Assembly (NCBI GenBank): GCA_902801625.1
Contig: CADCJI010000012.1
Location: 1-64,000 of the forward strand
Origin: an uncultured Bacteroidia bacterium
Lineage (GTDB): Bacteria > Bacteroidota > Bacteroidia > Bacteroidales > F082
Length of the DNA stretch: 64,000 nt
Direction: 5' to 3'
Position numbers and translations under genes: made by a program. Below the pieces are notes generated by a model. It saw nothing but the letters and a program-made list of their open reading frames with translations, did no database searches and was not told where the DNA came from. Below, in pieces: positions 51,912 through 60,611 of this stretch. How positions within the stretch are numbered: position 1 is the first letter of the stretch; every line of letters starts with the position of its first letter.

Positions 51912-52667
51912 ATGGAACTGAAAGACCAACTGATGCAACAAATAGACCGCGAACGCTTGCCACAGCATGTCGCGATTATCATGGACGGTAACGGGCGTTG
52001 GGCCAAGGAGAGAGGGAAAGCCCGCCTCTTTGGACACCAAAGTGCCATACAGTCGGTGCGCGAGGTGTCGGAGGGCTGCGCAGAGCTGGGCGTGGGATTT
52101 CTGACCTTATATGCGTTCTCCACAGAGAATTGGAATCGTCCTTTGGCTGAAGTTAGCGGACTGATGTCGTTGTTGGCGACGACCATCACGAAGGAGGTCA
52201 TCACGATGAACAAGAACAGCATCAAGTTGAACGCCATCGGTGACCTGAAGAGCTTGCCCAAAGCCAATTACGACCAGCTGATGCAAGCCATCGAAGACAC
52301 AAGTCACAACACGCGCATGGTGCTGACTTTGGCCTTGAGCTATTCAGGCCGTTGGGACTTGAAGCAAGCCACGCAGCGCATGGCGCAAGATGTGGCTGCA
52401 GGTAAACTGGCACCGAATGCTATCGACGATGCGACGATTTCGTCTTACCTTTCCACTTATAATATGCCCGACCCCGAACTGCTCATTCGTACCAGTGGCG
52501 AGGAACGCATCAGCAACTTCCTGCTGTGGCAGTTGGCTTATTCTGAACTGTATTTCACCCCAAAATATTGGCCTGACTTCCGTAAGGCCGACCTCTACGA
52601 AGCGATTTTGAACTATCAACACCGTGAACGCCGTTTTGGAAAGACCAGCGAGCAAGTAACGAAATAA
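51912..52667 (+). CDS. uppS: Isoprenyl (undecaprenyl diphosphate) synthase
   Basis: 251 residues. Makes the C55 lipid carrier for peptidoglycan and O-antigen. HVAIIMDGNGRWAKERG at the N-terminus is the substrate loop, LTLYAFSTENWNRP and LLIRTSGEERISNFLLWQLAYSELYF are later signatures. Two bases after DUF6089; its stop overlaps the bamA start. Confidence 0.96.
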   Translation: MELKDQLMQQIDRERLPQHVAIIMDGNGRWAKERGKARLFGHQSAIQSVREVSEGCAELGVGFLTLYAFSTENWNRPLAEVSGLMSLLATTITKEVITMNKNSIKLNAIGDLKSLPKANYDQLMQAIEDTSHNTRMVLTLALSYSGRWDLKQATQRMAQDVAAGKLAPNAIDDATISSYLSTYNMPDPELLIRTSGEERISNFLLWQLAYSELYFTPKYWPDFRKADLYEAILNYQHRERRFGKTSEQVTK

Positions 52668-55330
52668 TGATTGAAAGAAGAATTATGCGATTGAGATATT
52701 TACCTATAATGCTGTCTCTTGTGGCTCTCTTGGGCTTCGGGAGCAGCGTTTCTGCCCAAATCCAAATCGGCGACGACCTTTCGGAAATCGACTATGCCCG
52801 TCCGCAGAAGTACGAGATTGGCGGTGTGGTCGTCGAGGGTGCCAAATATGTCGACGGCTCCATGCTGAGCATGATTGCCAATCTGAGGGTGGGAGAGACC
52901 ATTTCCATCCCTGGCGATGAGATTTCGAATGGCATCCGTAAGATTTGGGAACAAGGCCTGTTTGAGGATGTGGCCATCAACGCTACCGACTTTGTGGGCA
53001 ACAAGGTCTTCCTGCAAATCGTCATCAAGGAGAAACCGCGTGTTTCGAGATTTTCTTTCAACGGCATCAAGAAGAGTGAGGCCGATGACATCCGCGAAAA
53101 GATCAATTTGTCGCGCGGTGATATCGCTACTGAGCATTTGATAACCAAGACTACCCGCATCATCGAGGATTTCTTTTATGACAAGGGCTATCTCAATGTG
53201 GACATCGACATCGAACAAAAGCCCGACACTATTCGTGAAAACTATGTTGACATGGTAATCAATGTCAACAAGGGTGAAAAGGTCAAAATCGGTAAAATCA
53301 ATGTGATTGGCAATGAGAACCTTTCAGAAGGTCAGATTCTTTCGGCTATGAAAGAGACCAAGCAGCGTGGCCATTTCGACCCGTTGAATCCACTTGGTCC
53401 GACCATTGTGAATGCCATAGCAGATGTGGTGACGCTGCATCCCTTGAGAGCCATCAATGGCATAGAGGAATATTTCTATGATAACTACCGCCCGCGCATC
53501 TTCAAGGCCTCGAAGTACATGGAGAAGAACTACGAGGATGACAAGAAGCTCATTATCGACAAATACAACGCCAAGGGCTATCGCGATGCGCGTATCGTCC
53601 GTGACTCAGTGTATCGTATAGATGATAGGAACTTGGGCATCGACCTTGTCATTGACGAAGGCAACAAGTACCACTACCGCAACATCACTTGGACGGGTAA
53701 TACGAAATACACCGCCGAAACCCTCAATTCCATTTTGGGCATAAAGAAGGGCGATGTATATAATAAGGAGTTGCTCGACAAGAACCTGAACTATAGTGAG
53801 ACCAATCTCGACATCAGCTCGCTGTATATGGACGACGGCTACCTCTTCTTCCGCGTCGATCCTGTGGAAGTAGCCGTTGAAAACGACTCAATCGACATGG
53901 AAATACGTCTTACTGAGGGCAAGCAGGCTCGTATTAGCAACATTTCTTTGGTGGGTAACTCGAAGACATACGACCATGTAGTGCTGCGTGAACTTTATAC
54001 CCGTCCGGGACAGCTCTTCAGCCGTAGCGATGTGGTGCGCTCTGTGCGTGAATTAGCCACCCTGGGCTTCTTCAACCAAGAGTCAATCAATCCTGATGTG
54101 CAGCCCAATCCTGCCGACAATACTGTTGACATCAAATATTCCGTGGAAGAGGCCGCTTCTGACCAAATCCGTTTTTCGGCTGGTTTTGCCGCAGGTTATC
54201 TGATGTTGGAGGCAGGCTTGCAGTTCTCCAACTTCTCGATGCGCAACATCTTCAACAAGAAGGCCTGGCGGCCTTTGCCGATGGGCGATGGACAGAAACT
54301 CGCTTTGAGCGTGAGCACCTTGGGCAGCCGTTACATCACTTATAACATTTCGTTTACCGAGCCTTGGCTGGGTGGCCGCAAGCCAAACTCTCTGACTGCT
54401 TCGTTCTACCAAGCATTCTATGCTAACAACTATGAGAAGACAGATAATAGATATGGTTGGTTCAACATGACAGGCGGTACCATCGGTTTGGGTCGACGCT
54501 TGACCTGGCCTGATGACTACTTCTCTTTGTATCAAGGACTCAACTTTAAACGATACAAGTTGAACAACTATTCAAATTCATTCCTTTCCGTGGGTGATGG
54601 CAATGGTAAGTTCAACCTTATTAGTTACAGTTTTGTACTGTCGCGCAACTCGGTGAGCCAACCCTTGTATCCGCGAAACGGTTCCGAGTTCCAACTTGGA
54701 GTTGAAATCACGCCGCCATATTCATTGCTTGCAAATAAGGACTATTCTAGTCTTTCTGAGAACGAGAAGTACAAGTGGATAGAGATGCACCGCTGGACCT
54801 TCAAGGCGGCTTGGTACACCGAACTATACGAAAAACTCGTGATGATGACCCGCGTGCGCTTTGGCTATCTGGGTCACTACAACAGCCAAATTGGTCCCAC
54901 GCCTTTCCACCGTTTCTTCATGGGTGGCGACGGCTTAGCTAACTATTCGTTCGACAGTCGCGAGCTCGTAGGTATGCGTGGCTATGCCAACAACTCGCTC
55001 ACGCCTGGTTTTTACAGCAATTCCGGTTCGGGAGGAAATGGCGGCAACCTTATGACAAAGTATACCTTGGAGTTGCGTTACCCGCTCTCATTGAACCCAC
55101 AGGCCACTATCTATGCCTTGACCTTCTTGGAAGCAGGTAACTGCTGGCTCGGTTTCAATAACTTCAACCCGTTTGATGTGAAGCGTTCGGCTGGTGTCGG
55201 CGTGCGCATCTACCTGCCTATGTTCGGCTTGCTCGGCCTCGACTGGGGTTATGGCTTCGACGATGTTTATGGCACCGCAGGCAACAACCACAGCCAGTTC
55301 CACTTCTCCATCGGCGGCTCCATTGACTAA
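52667..55330 (+). CDS. bamA: Outer-membrane protein assembly factor BamA
   Basis: 887 residues. Signal peptide to about residue 31 (LGFGSSVSAQ). Five POTRA-like units fill about 45-490 (for example VVVEGAKYVDGSMLSMIANLRVGETI), and the 16-stranded barrel fills 500-887, with VRFGYLGHYNSQIGPTPFHRFFMGGDG near the lid-loop region. It inserts beta-barrels into the outer membrane. The first ATG overlaps uppS; a second at 52685 (MRLRYLPIML) is also possible. Two ompH genes follow, as usual. Confidence 0.95.
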   Translation: MIERRIMRLRYLPIMLSLVALLGFGSSVSAQIQIGDDLSEIDYARPQKYEIGGVVVEGAKYVDGSMLSMIANLRVGETISIPGDEISNGIRKIWEQGLFEDVAINATDFVGNKVFLQIVIKEKPRVSRFSFNGIKKSEADDIREKINLSRGDIATEHLITKTTRIIEDFFYDKGYLNVDIDIEQKPDTIRENYVDMVINVNKGEKVKIGKINVIGNENLSEGQILSAMKETKQRGHFDPLNPLGPTIVNAIADVVTLHPLRAINGIEEYFYDNYRPRIFKASKYMEKNYEDDKKLIIDKYNAKGYRDARIVRDSVYRIDDRNLGIDLVIDEGNKYHYRNITWTGNTKYTAETLNSILGIKKGDVYNKELLDKNLNYSETNLDISSLYMDDGYLFFRVDPVEVAVENDSIDMEIRLTEGKQARISNISLVGNSKTYDHVVLRELYTRPGQLFSRSDVVRSVRELATLGFFNQESINPDVQPNPADNTVDIKYSVEEAASDQIRFSAGFAAGYLMLEAGLQFSNFSMRNIFNKKAWRPLPMGDGQKLALSVSTLGSRYITYNISFTEPWLGGRKPNSLTASFYQAFYANNYEKTDNRYGWFNMTGGTIGLGRRLTWPDDYFSLYQGLNFKRYKLNNYSNSFLSVGDGNGKFNLISYSFVLSRNSVSQPLYPRNGSEFQLGVEITPPYSLLANKDYSSLSENEKYKWIEMHRWTFKAAWYTELYEKLVMMTRVRFGYLGHYNSQIGPTPFHRFFMGGDGLANYSFDSRELVGMRGYANNSLTPGFYSNSGSGGNGGNLMTKYTLELRYPLSLNPQATIYALTFLEAGNCWLGFNNFNPFDVKRSAGVGVRIYLPMFGLLGLDWGYGFDDVYGTAGNNHSQFHFSIGGSID

Positions 55331-55336
55331 AGCAAA

Positions 55337-55360
55337 GGTCCCTGAGCCCGTCGAAGGGCC
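55337..55360 (+). repeat. R2 dispersed repeat, copy 4
   Basis: R2 unit 6 bases after the bamA stop, preceded by GCAAA as in copies 2 and 5. Confidence 0.88.
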
Positions 55361-55439
55361 GACTTGAGAATAGACAATCTGTTTTTGGAACGATTATTGA
55401 TAAACCCAACAGAAAAACAATTAGAAACTCAATAAGAAA

Positions 55440-56165
55440 ATGAAAGCATTTAAAACCTTGATCTTGACCGCTGCCTTGGTTTGTGGCGGCATTATGACTG
55501 CCAACGCGCAGCTTGGCGGTGGACAGAAAATCGTCTATGTCGATTCGGAATACATCATGGAAAACATTCCCGAATACGGTGACGCACAGGAAGAACTGAA
55601 TGCCATGTCGGATAAGTGGCAGAAAGAAGTGAAAGCCATTTACGATAAGGTGTCGGAAATGTACAGCAAGTACCAAACCGAGATGCTTCTTCTTTCGGAA
55701 GACCAAAAACGCGCCCGCGAGCAGGCCATCGTCGACAAGGAACAAGAAGCCAAGAACCTGCAGATGCAGTATTTCGGCTCAGAAGGCCAGCTCTATCAAA
55801 AGCGTGCTGAACTCATCCAGCCCATCCAAGAGAAGGTCTATACGGCCATGAAGGAATTGGCCCAAACCAAGGGCTATGCCTTCATCCTTGACTTGGCTTC
55901 GGGTACCTCGGTGCTGTATGCTAGCGACAAGAACGATGTCAGCGATGATGTGCTCGACCAACTTGGCAATGTGATGCAGACCGTGCGTCGCGAGAACCGC
56001 CGCAAGACTACTGCAACCGTTGGTACTACTGGATCTAAGGGCGCCAGCGCAGGTAGTAAAGGCACGAGTACGGGAGCCAAGAGCCTTAACACTGGTTCGA
56101 AAGGCGAATCGAAAACCAAGGCTGGTGGCGGAGGTGAGTCCAAAATGGAGAAAAAGAAGAATTAA
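55440..56165 (+). CDS. OmpH/Skp-family periplasmic chaperone, with Gly/Ser/Lys-rich tail
   Basis: 241 residues. Signal peptide MKAFKTLILTAALVCGGIMTANAQ, then the OmpH fold: IVYVDSEYIMENIPEYGDAQEELN, a long coiled-coil (about 55-110) and a strand ILDLASGTSVLYASDKNDVSDDVLDQL. The last 50 residues are low-complexity Gly, Ser, Thr and Lys repeats (SKGASAG, SKGTSTGAKS), unusual for Skp and absent from the next copy. Binds unfolded outer-membrane proteins. Behind bamA. Confidence 0.9.
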   Translation: MKAFKTLILTAALVCGGIMTANAQLGGGQKIVYVDSEYIMENIPEYGDAQEELNAMSDKWQKEVKAIYDKVSEMYSKYQTEMLLLSEDQKRAREQAIVDKEQEAKNLQMQYFGSEGQLYQKRAELIQPIQEKVYTAMKELAQTKGYAFILDLASGTSVLYASDKNDVSDDVLDQLGNVMQTVRRENRRKTTATVGTTGSKGASAGSKGTSTGAKSLNTGSKGESKTKAGGGGESKMEKKKN

Positions 56166-56197
56166 CTGAATAATCGCCAAAGAACACAGATTTTTTG

Positions 56198-56205
56198 TAT
56201 CTTTG
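56198..56205 (+). promoter_or_regulatory. -7 element of the second ompH gene
   Basis: TATCTTTG, 50 bases before the start. Confidence 0.6.
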
Positions 56206-56255
56206 CGGCTCGTTAGACCAACTAATAATCGGATAAATCATTAAAAGTCAATAAA

Positions 56256-56774
56256 ATGAAAAGAGTATTCAAAGTTTTGTTTTTGGGTGTGGCGCTCTTT
56301 ATGTTGAGTGGCGTGGCAAATGCCCAAGTGAAGATTGCACATGTCAATACGGCAGAAATTCTCGATGCCATGCCTGATAAGGCCAAGGCTGAGAAAAACC
56401 TGGAGAAGTACTATGACGAATTGCAGAACCAACTGCAGGCTATGGCAAAGGAATACCAGACCAAGATGCAGGATTACGAAGCCAACCAGGCTACCATGTC
56501 GAATCTGGTGAAACAGTCGAAGGAGAAGGAAATCGTTGACCTTCAAACCCGCATTCAGCAGTTCCAAGTCAATGCTGAGGGCGAATTCGAAGCCAAGCGT
56601 GCCGAGTTGCTGAAGCCCATGCTCGACAAGATCCAAAATGCCATCAACACGGTGGGTAAGGAAAAGGGTTATACCTACATCCTCGACCTGGCCACGGGTG
56701 CTGCCGTCTATGTGGGAGACAATGCCGTTGACTGCACCAAGGATGTGAAAGCCAAATTGGGCATCACCAAATAA
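56256..56774 (+). CDS. OmpH/Skp-family periplasmic chaperone
   Basis: 172 residues. Signal peptide MKRVFKVLFLGVALFMLSGVANAQ, mature start VKIAHVNTAEILDAMPDKAKAEKNLEKYYDEL, coiled coil, and C-terminal ILDLATGAAVYVGDNAVDCT. Normal length. Paralogue of the gene just upstream, without the Gly/Ser tail. Has its own -7 element and a strong terminator. Confidence 0.93.
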   Translation: MKRVFKVLFLGVALFMLSGVANAQVKIAHVNTAEILDAMPDKAKAEKNLEKYYDELQNQLQAMAKEYQTKMQDYEANQATMSNLVKQSKEKEIVDLQTRIQQFQVNAEGEFEAKRAELLKPMLDKIQNAINTVGKEKGYTYILDLATGAAVYVGDNAVDCTKDVKAKLGITK

Positions 56775-56794
56775 GGATTGTTGAAATCCGAATC

Positions 56795-56833
56795 AACAAA
56801 ACAGCCGACTCAATTGAGCCGGCTGTTTTGTTG
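56795..56833. terminator. Bidirectional terminator
   Basis: AACAAAACAGCCGaCTCAA pairs with TTGAGcCGGCTGTTTTGTT. It separates the ompH gene and the convergent VOC gene. Confidence 0.93.
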
Positions 56834-57901
56834 TTATTTGATGCTCTCTCGCTTGACTTTGGCGAACCGTAGTAACTTGAGGATGCCCAAGGGTTTGTGG
56901 TCATCTTTCTTGGCGAGGTTGAGATAAAGGCCGAATTTTTTCGCAATCGGGATTTTGAAGGTCTCGACAAACTCGATGAGGGTGCCGTCGGGGTCTTCCA
57001 CATAGGTGAAGTGTCCGTTGGCGTCGCCCATGTCGAAGTCTACGCCGCTGTCGCAAACAAAGGGATGACCCATAAGCTCGGCTTCGTCTTGCACGGCGTT
57101 CATGTTGCGCACGTCAAAGCAGAGGTGGATGAAGCCGGGGTCGCCCCAATAACGGCCTTCGTAAAGTTTCTTGCCTGAAGTTTCAACGCTTTGAATCAAT
57201 TCAAGATGCGATGTGCCCATGATACGGCATAAAGGCCCTTCGATGGGCTTGGAGCGCTCGAGGATGACACGGCGTAGCGTGCCTTCACCTCCAGGGAGGC
57301 ATTTTAGGTCCTCGAACACGTCCGTTTGGTCAAAGACTACTTTGTCGTATTCCAGCAACTGTGTATAAAAGGGGAGGGAACGCTCGATGTCGCTGACGCC
57401 AATGATGGCACCGTTGGCACCGCCCGTGGTCTTCTTCTCATCGATGAAGACGTAGTCATCTTGCTCCAGTTGGAAGAGGTTGCCGTAAGGGTCTTTCATG
57501 AAGAATTCCTTTTGGCCCGTGGGAGAGGTCAGAATCTCGCTGATGACATCGAGGCCTTTATTAATAAAGGTGTTGTAGGCCGTTTCGATGTCGGGGGTCT
57601 TCACCTTGGCGATGAGGATGCCTAAGTCACCGAGTTTGACGGGCTCTTTCAGATAGTTGAGCTCACGTCCCTTAGGCTGCCAGATTTCGAAGCCGCCGCC
57701 GCCTCGAATGTTGACGGCGATGCCCGAGCGACGGGGCTGGGGCTTGCCGCCTGTGTAGGAAAGCATGCGCTCTGCCACGCCTTCATCATCGACAATCTTG
57801 ATCTCGAAACCGAAGTTGTCGTAATACCATTTCCAGGCCTCCACGAAGTCGTTGACTCCGATGCCTACTTGTTGTATGCCGCAGATTACTTTTTCTTTCA
57901 T
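56834..57901 (-). CDS. Two-domain VOC (glyoxalase/dioxygenase-like) protein
   Basis: 355 residues. Two vicinal-oxygen-chelate modules: residues 5-155 (CGIQQVGIGVNDFVEAWKWYYDNFGF ... DPYGNLFQLEQ) and 160-320 (GAIIGVSDIERSLPFYTQLL ... DPDGTLIEFVE). The first module has Gln where His is usual, while the second keeps candidate ligands (GTSHLEL, FIHLCFDV, LIEFVE). This resembles the two-module layout of hydroxyphenylpyruvate dioxygenase, but the sequence is not convincing for that enzyme. Substrate unknown. The SDR gene lies 121 bases upstream on the same strand. Confidence 0.75.
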   Translation of the reverse strand: MKEKVICGIQQVGIGVNDFVEAWKWYYDNFGFEIKIVDDEGVAERMLSYTGGKPQPRRSGIAVNIRGGGGFEIWQPKGRELNYLKEPVKLGDLGILIAKVKTPDIETAYNTFINKGLDVISEILTSPTGQKEFFMKDPYGNLFQLEQDDYVFIDEKKTTGGANGAIIGVSDIERSLPFYTQLLEYDKVVFDQTDVFEDLKCLPGGEGTLRRVILERSKPIEGPLCRIMGTSHLELIQSVETSGKKLYEGRYWGDPGFIHLCFDVRNMNAVQDEAELMGHPFVCDSGVDFDMGDANGHFTYVEDPDGTLIEFVETFKIPIAKKFGLYLNLAKKDDHKPLGILKLLRFAKVKRESIK

Positions 57902-57933
57902 GGTGGTATTTTATTATTTTGCTATTGGCTGCT

Positions 57934-58008
57934 GGCTTCTGGCCGTTGGCAGCTTCAATCAAGGTTTGAAGTCTATTCCTTTTGGGGTGCTGCCAGAGGC
58001 CAAAAGCC
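57934..58008. repeat. Foldback repeat between VOC and SDR genes
   Basis: GGCTTCTGGCCGTTGGCAGC (57934-57953) faces GCTGCCAGAGGCCAAAAGCC (57989-58008), 17 of 20 pairing. Related GGCT/AGCC wording is seen at 63147-63215. Confidence 0.75.
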
Positions 58009-58022
58009 AGTGGCTAGAAGCC

Positions 58023-58814
58023 TTATGTTGCCGATATTTTTCTCGATAGTTTATAATACAAAGGTAAGCAATATTTATGGATATGTGCCATCAGCAGCTC
58101 GGTACGCCCGATGAGCTTGCGGTGCTTCTGTCGTTTGATGGCGCGCACGGCGATAGCGCCGCATTTCTCTACACTGAGGCCGTTGGCTTGTCCGGCGTCC
58201 ATTTTGGCGTGGGCGGTGCCGTCGCCGTGAAGGGCGCTTTTGCTAATTTGCGTGTTGATGCGCCCGGGGATAAGGAAGGTGACTCCGATGTTGTCGTATT
58301 CCAGCTCCAGTGACTCGTAGAAGCCGAACAAGGCATGCTTGGCGGCGCAATAGGCCGAGCGTAGCGGGAAGCCGAACAAGCCCGATAGGGAAGTGGTCAC
58401 GCTGAACTGCACATGCTCCTTGGCGAGAATCATCTCCTTGAACTTTTTCACCAGGTAGACGCCGCTGAGGAAGTCGATTTTTAGGATCTTTTCATCAACG
58501 CTAATGTCGGTGTCTAAGGCCTTCTCGCGTTGCGAGATGCCTGCGTTGAGCACGAAGAGGTCGATGCTCAGACCCTTTTCGATCACATAATCATAGAGAC
58601 GGTCGATGGAACTGTAGTCATCGAGTTGGGTCTCGGTGGCATAGGCTTTCACACCGTATTGCTCGCACATCTCCTTGGTCTTGTTGAGGTCATCGATACC
58701 CAAGCCAGTCAGCACGAGGTGACAGCCTTCCTGCGCGAGATGCAGCGCGATGCTTTGCCCGATGCCTGTGCCACCTCCGGTGATGAGGGCGGTTTTGTTT
58801 TTGAGTTGTAACAT
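58023..58814 (-). CDS. Short-chain dehydrogenase/reductase (candidate 3-ketosphinganine reductase)
   Basis: 263 residues. ALITGGGTGIGQSIALHLAQ is the NAD(P) motif, VLNAGIS the NAG block, SLSGLFGFPLRSAYCAAKHAL the Ser, Tyr and Lys triad. Classical SDR length plus a short C-terminal extension (LPLYYKLSRKIS) that could be a membrane-associated helix, as in ketosphinganine reductases. The spt-like gene lies next to it in divergent orientation, so reduction of ketosphinganine is a reasonable guess, but the evidence is context only. Confidence 0.8.
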   Translation of the reverse strand: MLQLKNKTALITGGGTGIGQSIALHLAQEGCHLVLTGLGIDDLNKTKEMCEQYGVKAYATETQLDDYSSIDRLYDYVIEKGLSIDLFVLNAGISQREKALDTDISVDEKILKIDFLSGVYLVKKFKEMILAKEHVQFSVTTSLSGLFGFPLRSAYCAAKHALFGFYESLELEYDNIGVTFLIPGRINTQISKSALHGDGTAHAKMDAGQANGLSVEKCGAIAVRAIKRQKHRKLIGRTELLMAHIHKYCLPLYYKLSRKISAT

Positions 58815-58833
58815 AACAATAATGCTCTTCAGT

Positions 58834-58953
58834 TTCCCTTCGGGAATGGAGTCTGTTGTTGTTTTCCTGCGGCGGCCTGTGGCGTTTTCGATTAGGCAGC
58901 TGACTCTAGCCGCCGCTTGTTAAATATTGCCCCCTTTCCATTCCCGAAGGGAA
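58834..58953. repeat. 120-bp nested foldback element
   Basis: TTCCCTTCGGGAATGG (58834-58849) pairs perfectly with CCATTCCCGAAGGGAA (58938-58953), and inside it GCGGCGGC (58869) pairs with GCCGCCGC (58909). It fills most of the 304-base gap between the divergent SDR and spt genes. Confidence 0.8.
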
Positions 58954-59033
58954 TCTCCTTTTCTGCGCTGCAAAGATAAAAATAAATCCTTCATGTTGGG
59001 ATAATCAATATATTTACTAATTTTGTGGCTCGT

Positions 59034-59110
59034 TGTGTGAGACGCAAACATTGCGTCTCTACAACAATCAACAATTAAACAATCAACAATTAAACAATCA
59101 ACAATTAAAC
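59034..59110 (+). repeat. R3-related palindrome plus ACAATTAAACAATCA tandem repeat
   Basis: TTGTGTGAGACGCAA/TTGCGTCTCTACAA (59034-59063) leads into about three copies of a 15-base unit AACAATCAACAATTA (59063-59110) that ends 8 bases before the spt-like start. Similar A-rich leaders precede mscL, nusA and the DUF4956 gene. Confidence 0.75.
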
Positions 59111-59118
59111 ATATCTCA

Positions 59119-60378
59119 ATGGACATTTTCGAAAGAATATCAAAGGATTCCGGTGGCCCGATTGGGCAATACCGCGAACGCGCTGACGGTTATTTCGCAT
59201 TCCCGCGTCTGGAAGGCGAACTTGGACCTCGCATGACCTTCAACGGCAGGGAGGTGCTCTGCTGGAGTTTGAACAACTATTTGGGTCTGGCTAACCACCC
59301 TGAAATTCGTCGCGTGGATGCCGAAGCCGCCGCCAAATACGGCCTCGCCGCTCCCATGGGCGCCCGTATGATGACGGGTCACACCCGTATGCACGAGCAT
59401 TTCGAACATGAGTTGGCCGACTTCGAGAAGAAAGAAGCCGCCTATCTGTTCAACTTCGGTTACCAAGGCATTGTGTCGACCATCGATACCTTGACCAGCC
59501 CCCATGATGTCATTGTCTATGACAACGAAGCTCATGCCTGCCTCTTGGATGGCATCCGTCTGCATATTGGCAACAAGTACAAGTACCGCCACAACAATAT
59601 GGAAGACTTGGAGAAGAAGCTGAAGGTCGCCACTGAGGTGGTGGCCAAGACGGGTGGCGGCATCCTTGTCATTACCGAAGGCGTGTACGGCATGACGGGC
59701 GCTTTGGGCGATCTCGCCGGCATCGTGGCCCTGAAGAAGAAATACAGTTTCCGCATTCTCATTGATGACGCCCACGGTTTCGGCGTGATGGGCCCAACAG
59801 GTCGCGGTACGTCAGAACACTTCAATGTGATGGATGACATCGACATTTACATTGGTGCCTATGCCAAAGCTATGGCCATCATCGGTGGCTTTGTGGCTGG
59901 ACCGAAGTATGTCATTGAATATCTGCGCTATAACATGCGTTCGCAGATGTATGCCAAGAGTCTGCCGTTAGCCATCGTTGAAGGCTGTGAGAAACGTCTG
60001 GAAATCATTCGCAGCGCTGAGGGTGATGCCTTGCGTGCCCAGCTGTGGAAGGTGACCCGCGCCTTGCAGAAGGGCTTCCGTGACCTAGGCTTCGACATCG
60101 GTCCCGCCGAGGCTTGCGTGACGCCGGTGCATGTGCTGGGCGACGTGGTGCAGGCCACCAACATCGCTATGGACTTGCGCGAGAACTACAAGATTTTCTG
60201 TTCGGTCATCACCTATCCTGTCATCCCCAAAGGCATGATTATCTTCCGCATCATCCCGACGGCGGCTCACACCATGGATGACGTCAACTACACGCTTAAC
60301 GCCTTCGCCGAGGTGCGTCAGAAACTCGACAAGGGCTATTACGACGGCACCGAAGTCCCGAATATGCGCATCGAGTAA
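59119..60378 (+). CDS. spt: Alpha-oxoamine synthase, probable serine palmitoyltransferase
   Basis: 419 residues. PLP enzyme, paralogue of kbl at the left end of the window. NNYLGLANHPEIRRVDAEAAAKYGLAAPMGARMMTGHTRMHEHFE is the family start, DDAHGFGVMGPTGRG holds the PLP Asp and His, and IGAYAKAMAIIGGFVAG holds the Schiff-base Lys250. This wording (AYAKA instead of TLGKA) and the longer N-terminus differ from kbl and fit bacterial serine palmitoyltransferases, which start sphingolipid synthesis from serine and palmitoyl-CoA; Bacteroidales do make sphingolipids. No acyl-carrier or acyltransferase gene is adjacent, so the choice is good but not certain. Confidence 0.75.
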   Translation: MDIFERISKDSGGPIGQYRERADGYFAFPRLEGELGPRMTFNGREVLCWSLNNYLGLANHPEIRRVDAEAAAKYGLAAPMGARMMTGHTRMHEHFEHELADFEKKEAAYLFNFGYQGIVSTIDTLTSPHDVIVYDNEAHACLLDGIRLHIGNKYKYRHNNMEDLEKKLKVATEVVAKTGGGILVITEGVYGMTGALGDLAGIVALKKKYSFRILIDDAHGFGVMGPTGRGTSEHFNVMDDIDIYIGAYAKAMAIIGGFVAGPKYVIEYLRYNMRSQMYAKSLPLAIVEGCEKRLEIIRSAEGDALRAQLWKVTRALQKGFRDLGFDIGPAEACVTPVHVLGDVVQATNIAMDLRENYKIFCSVITYPVIPKGMIIFRIIPTAAHTMDDVNYTLNAFAEVRQKLDKGYYDGTEVPNMRIE

Positions 60379-60420
60379 AGCGATACAATCAACAGGGAAG
60401 GACTACCCGAAACCTTAAAC

Positions 60421-60508
60421 CCTCATGGCGGAGGAACATCCGCCATCTCCCAAATGCGAAGTCGACACCCTTTCGTTTGGGAGATTGCGGGTCAAGCCCG
60501 CAATGACG
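60421..60508 (+). repeat. REP-like palindromic element, family R1 copy 3
   Basis: Outer hairpins as in copies 1 and 2; central stem CTCCCAAATGCGAAG with CTTTCGTTTGGGAG. It lies 42 bases after the spt-like gene. Confidence 0.87.
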
Positions 60509-60564
60509 GTTCGGTTTTTGGTAGTCTTTTTATGTATTCTTTTGCCTCATCTAAATAATTTCCC

Positions 60565-60572
60565 TATTTTTG
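60565..60572 (+). promoter_or_regulatory. -7 element of the MarR gene
   Basis: TATTTTTG with TTTG at 60541-60544, 20 bases upstream. Confidence 0.65.
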
Positions 60573-60611
60573 CATTTTCATAAAGCAAGATAATCCCAAA
60601 AATATGATAAT

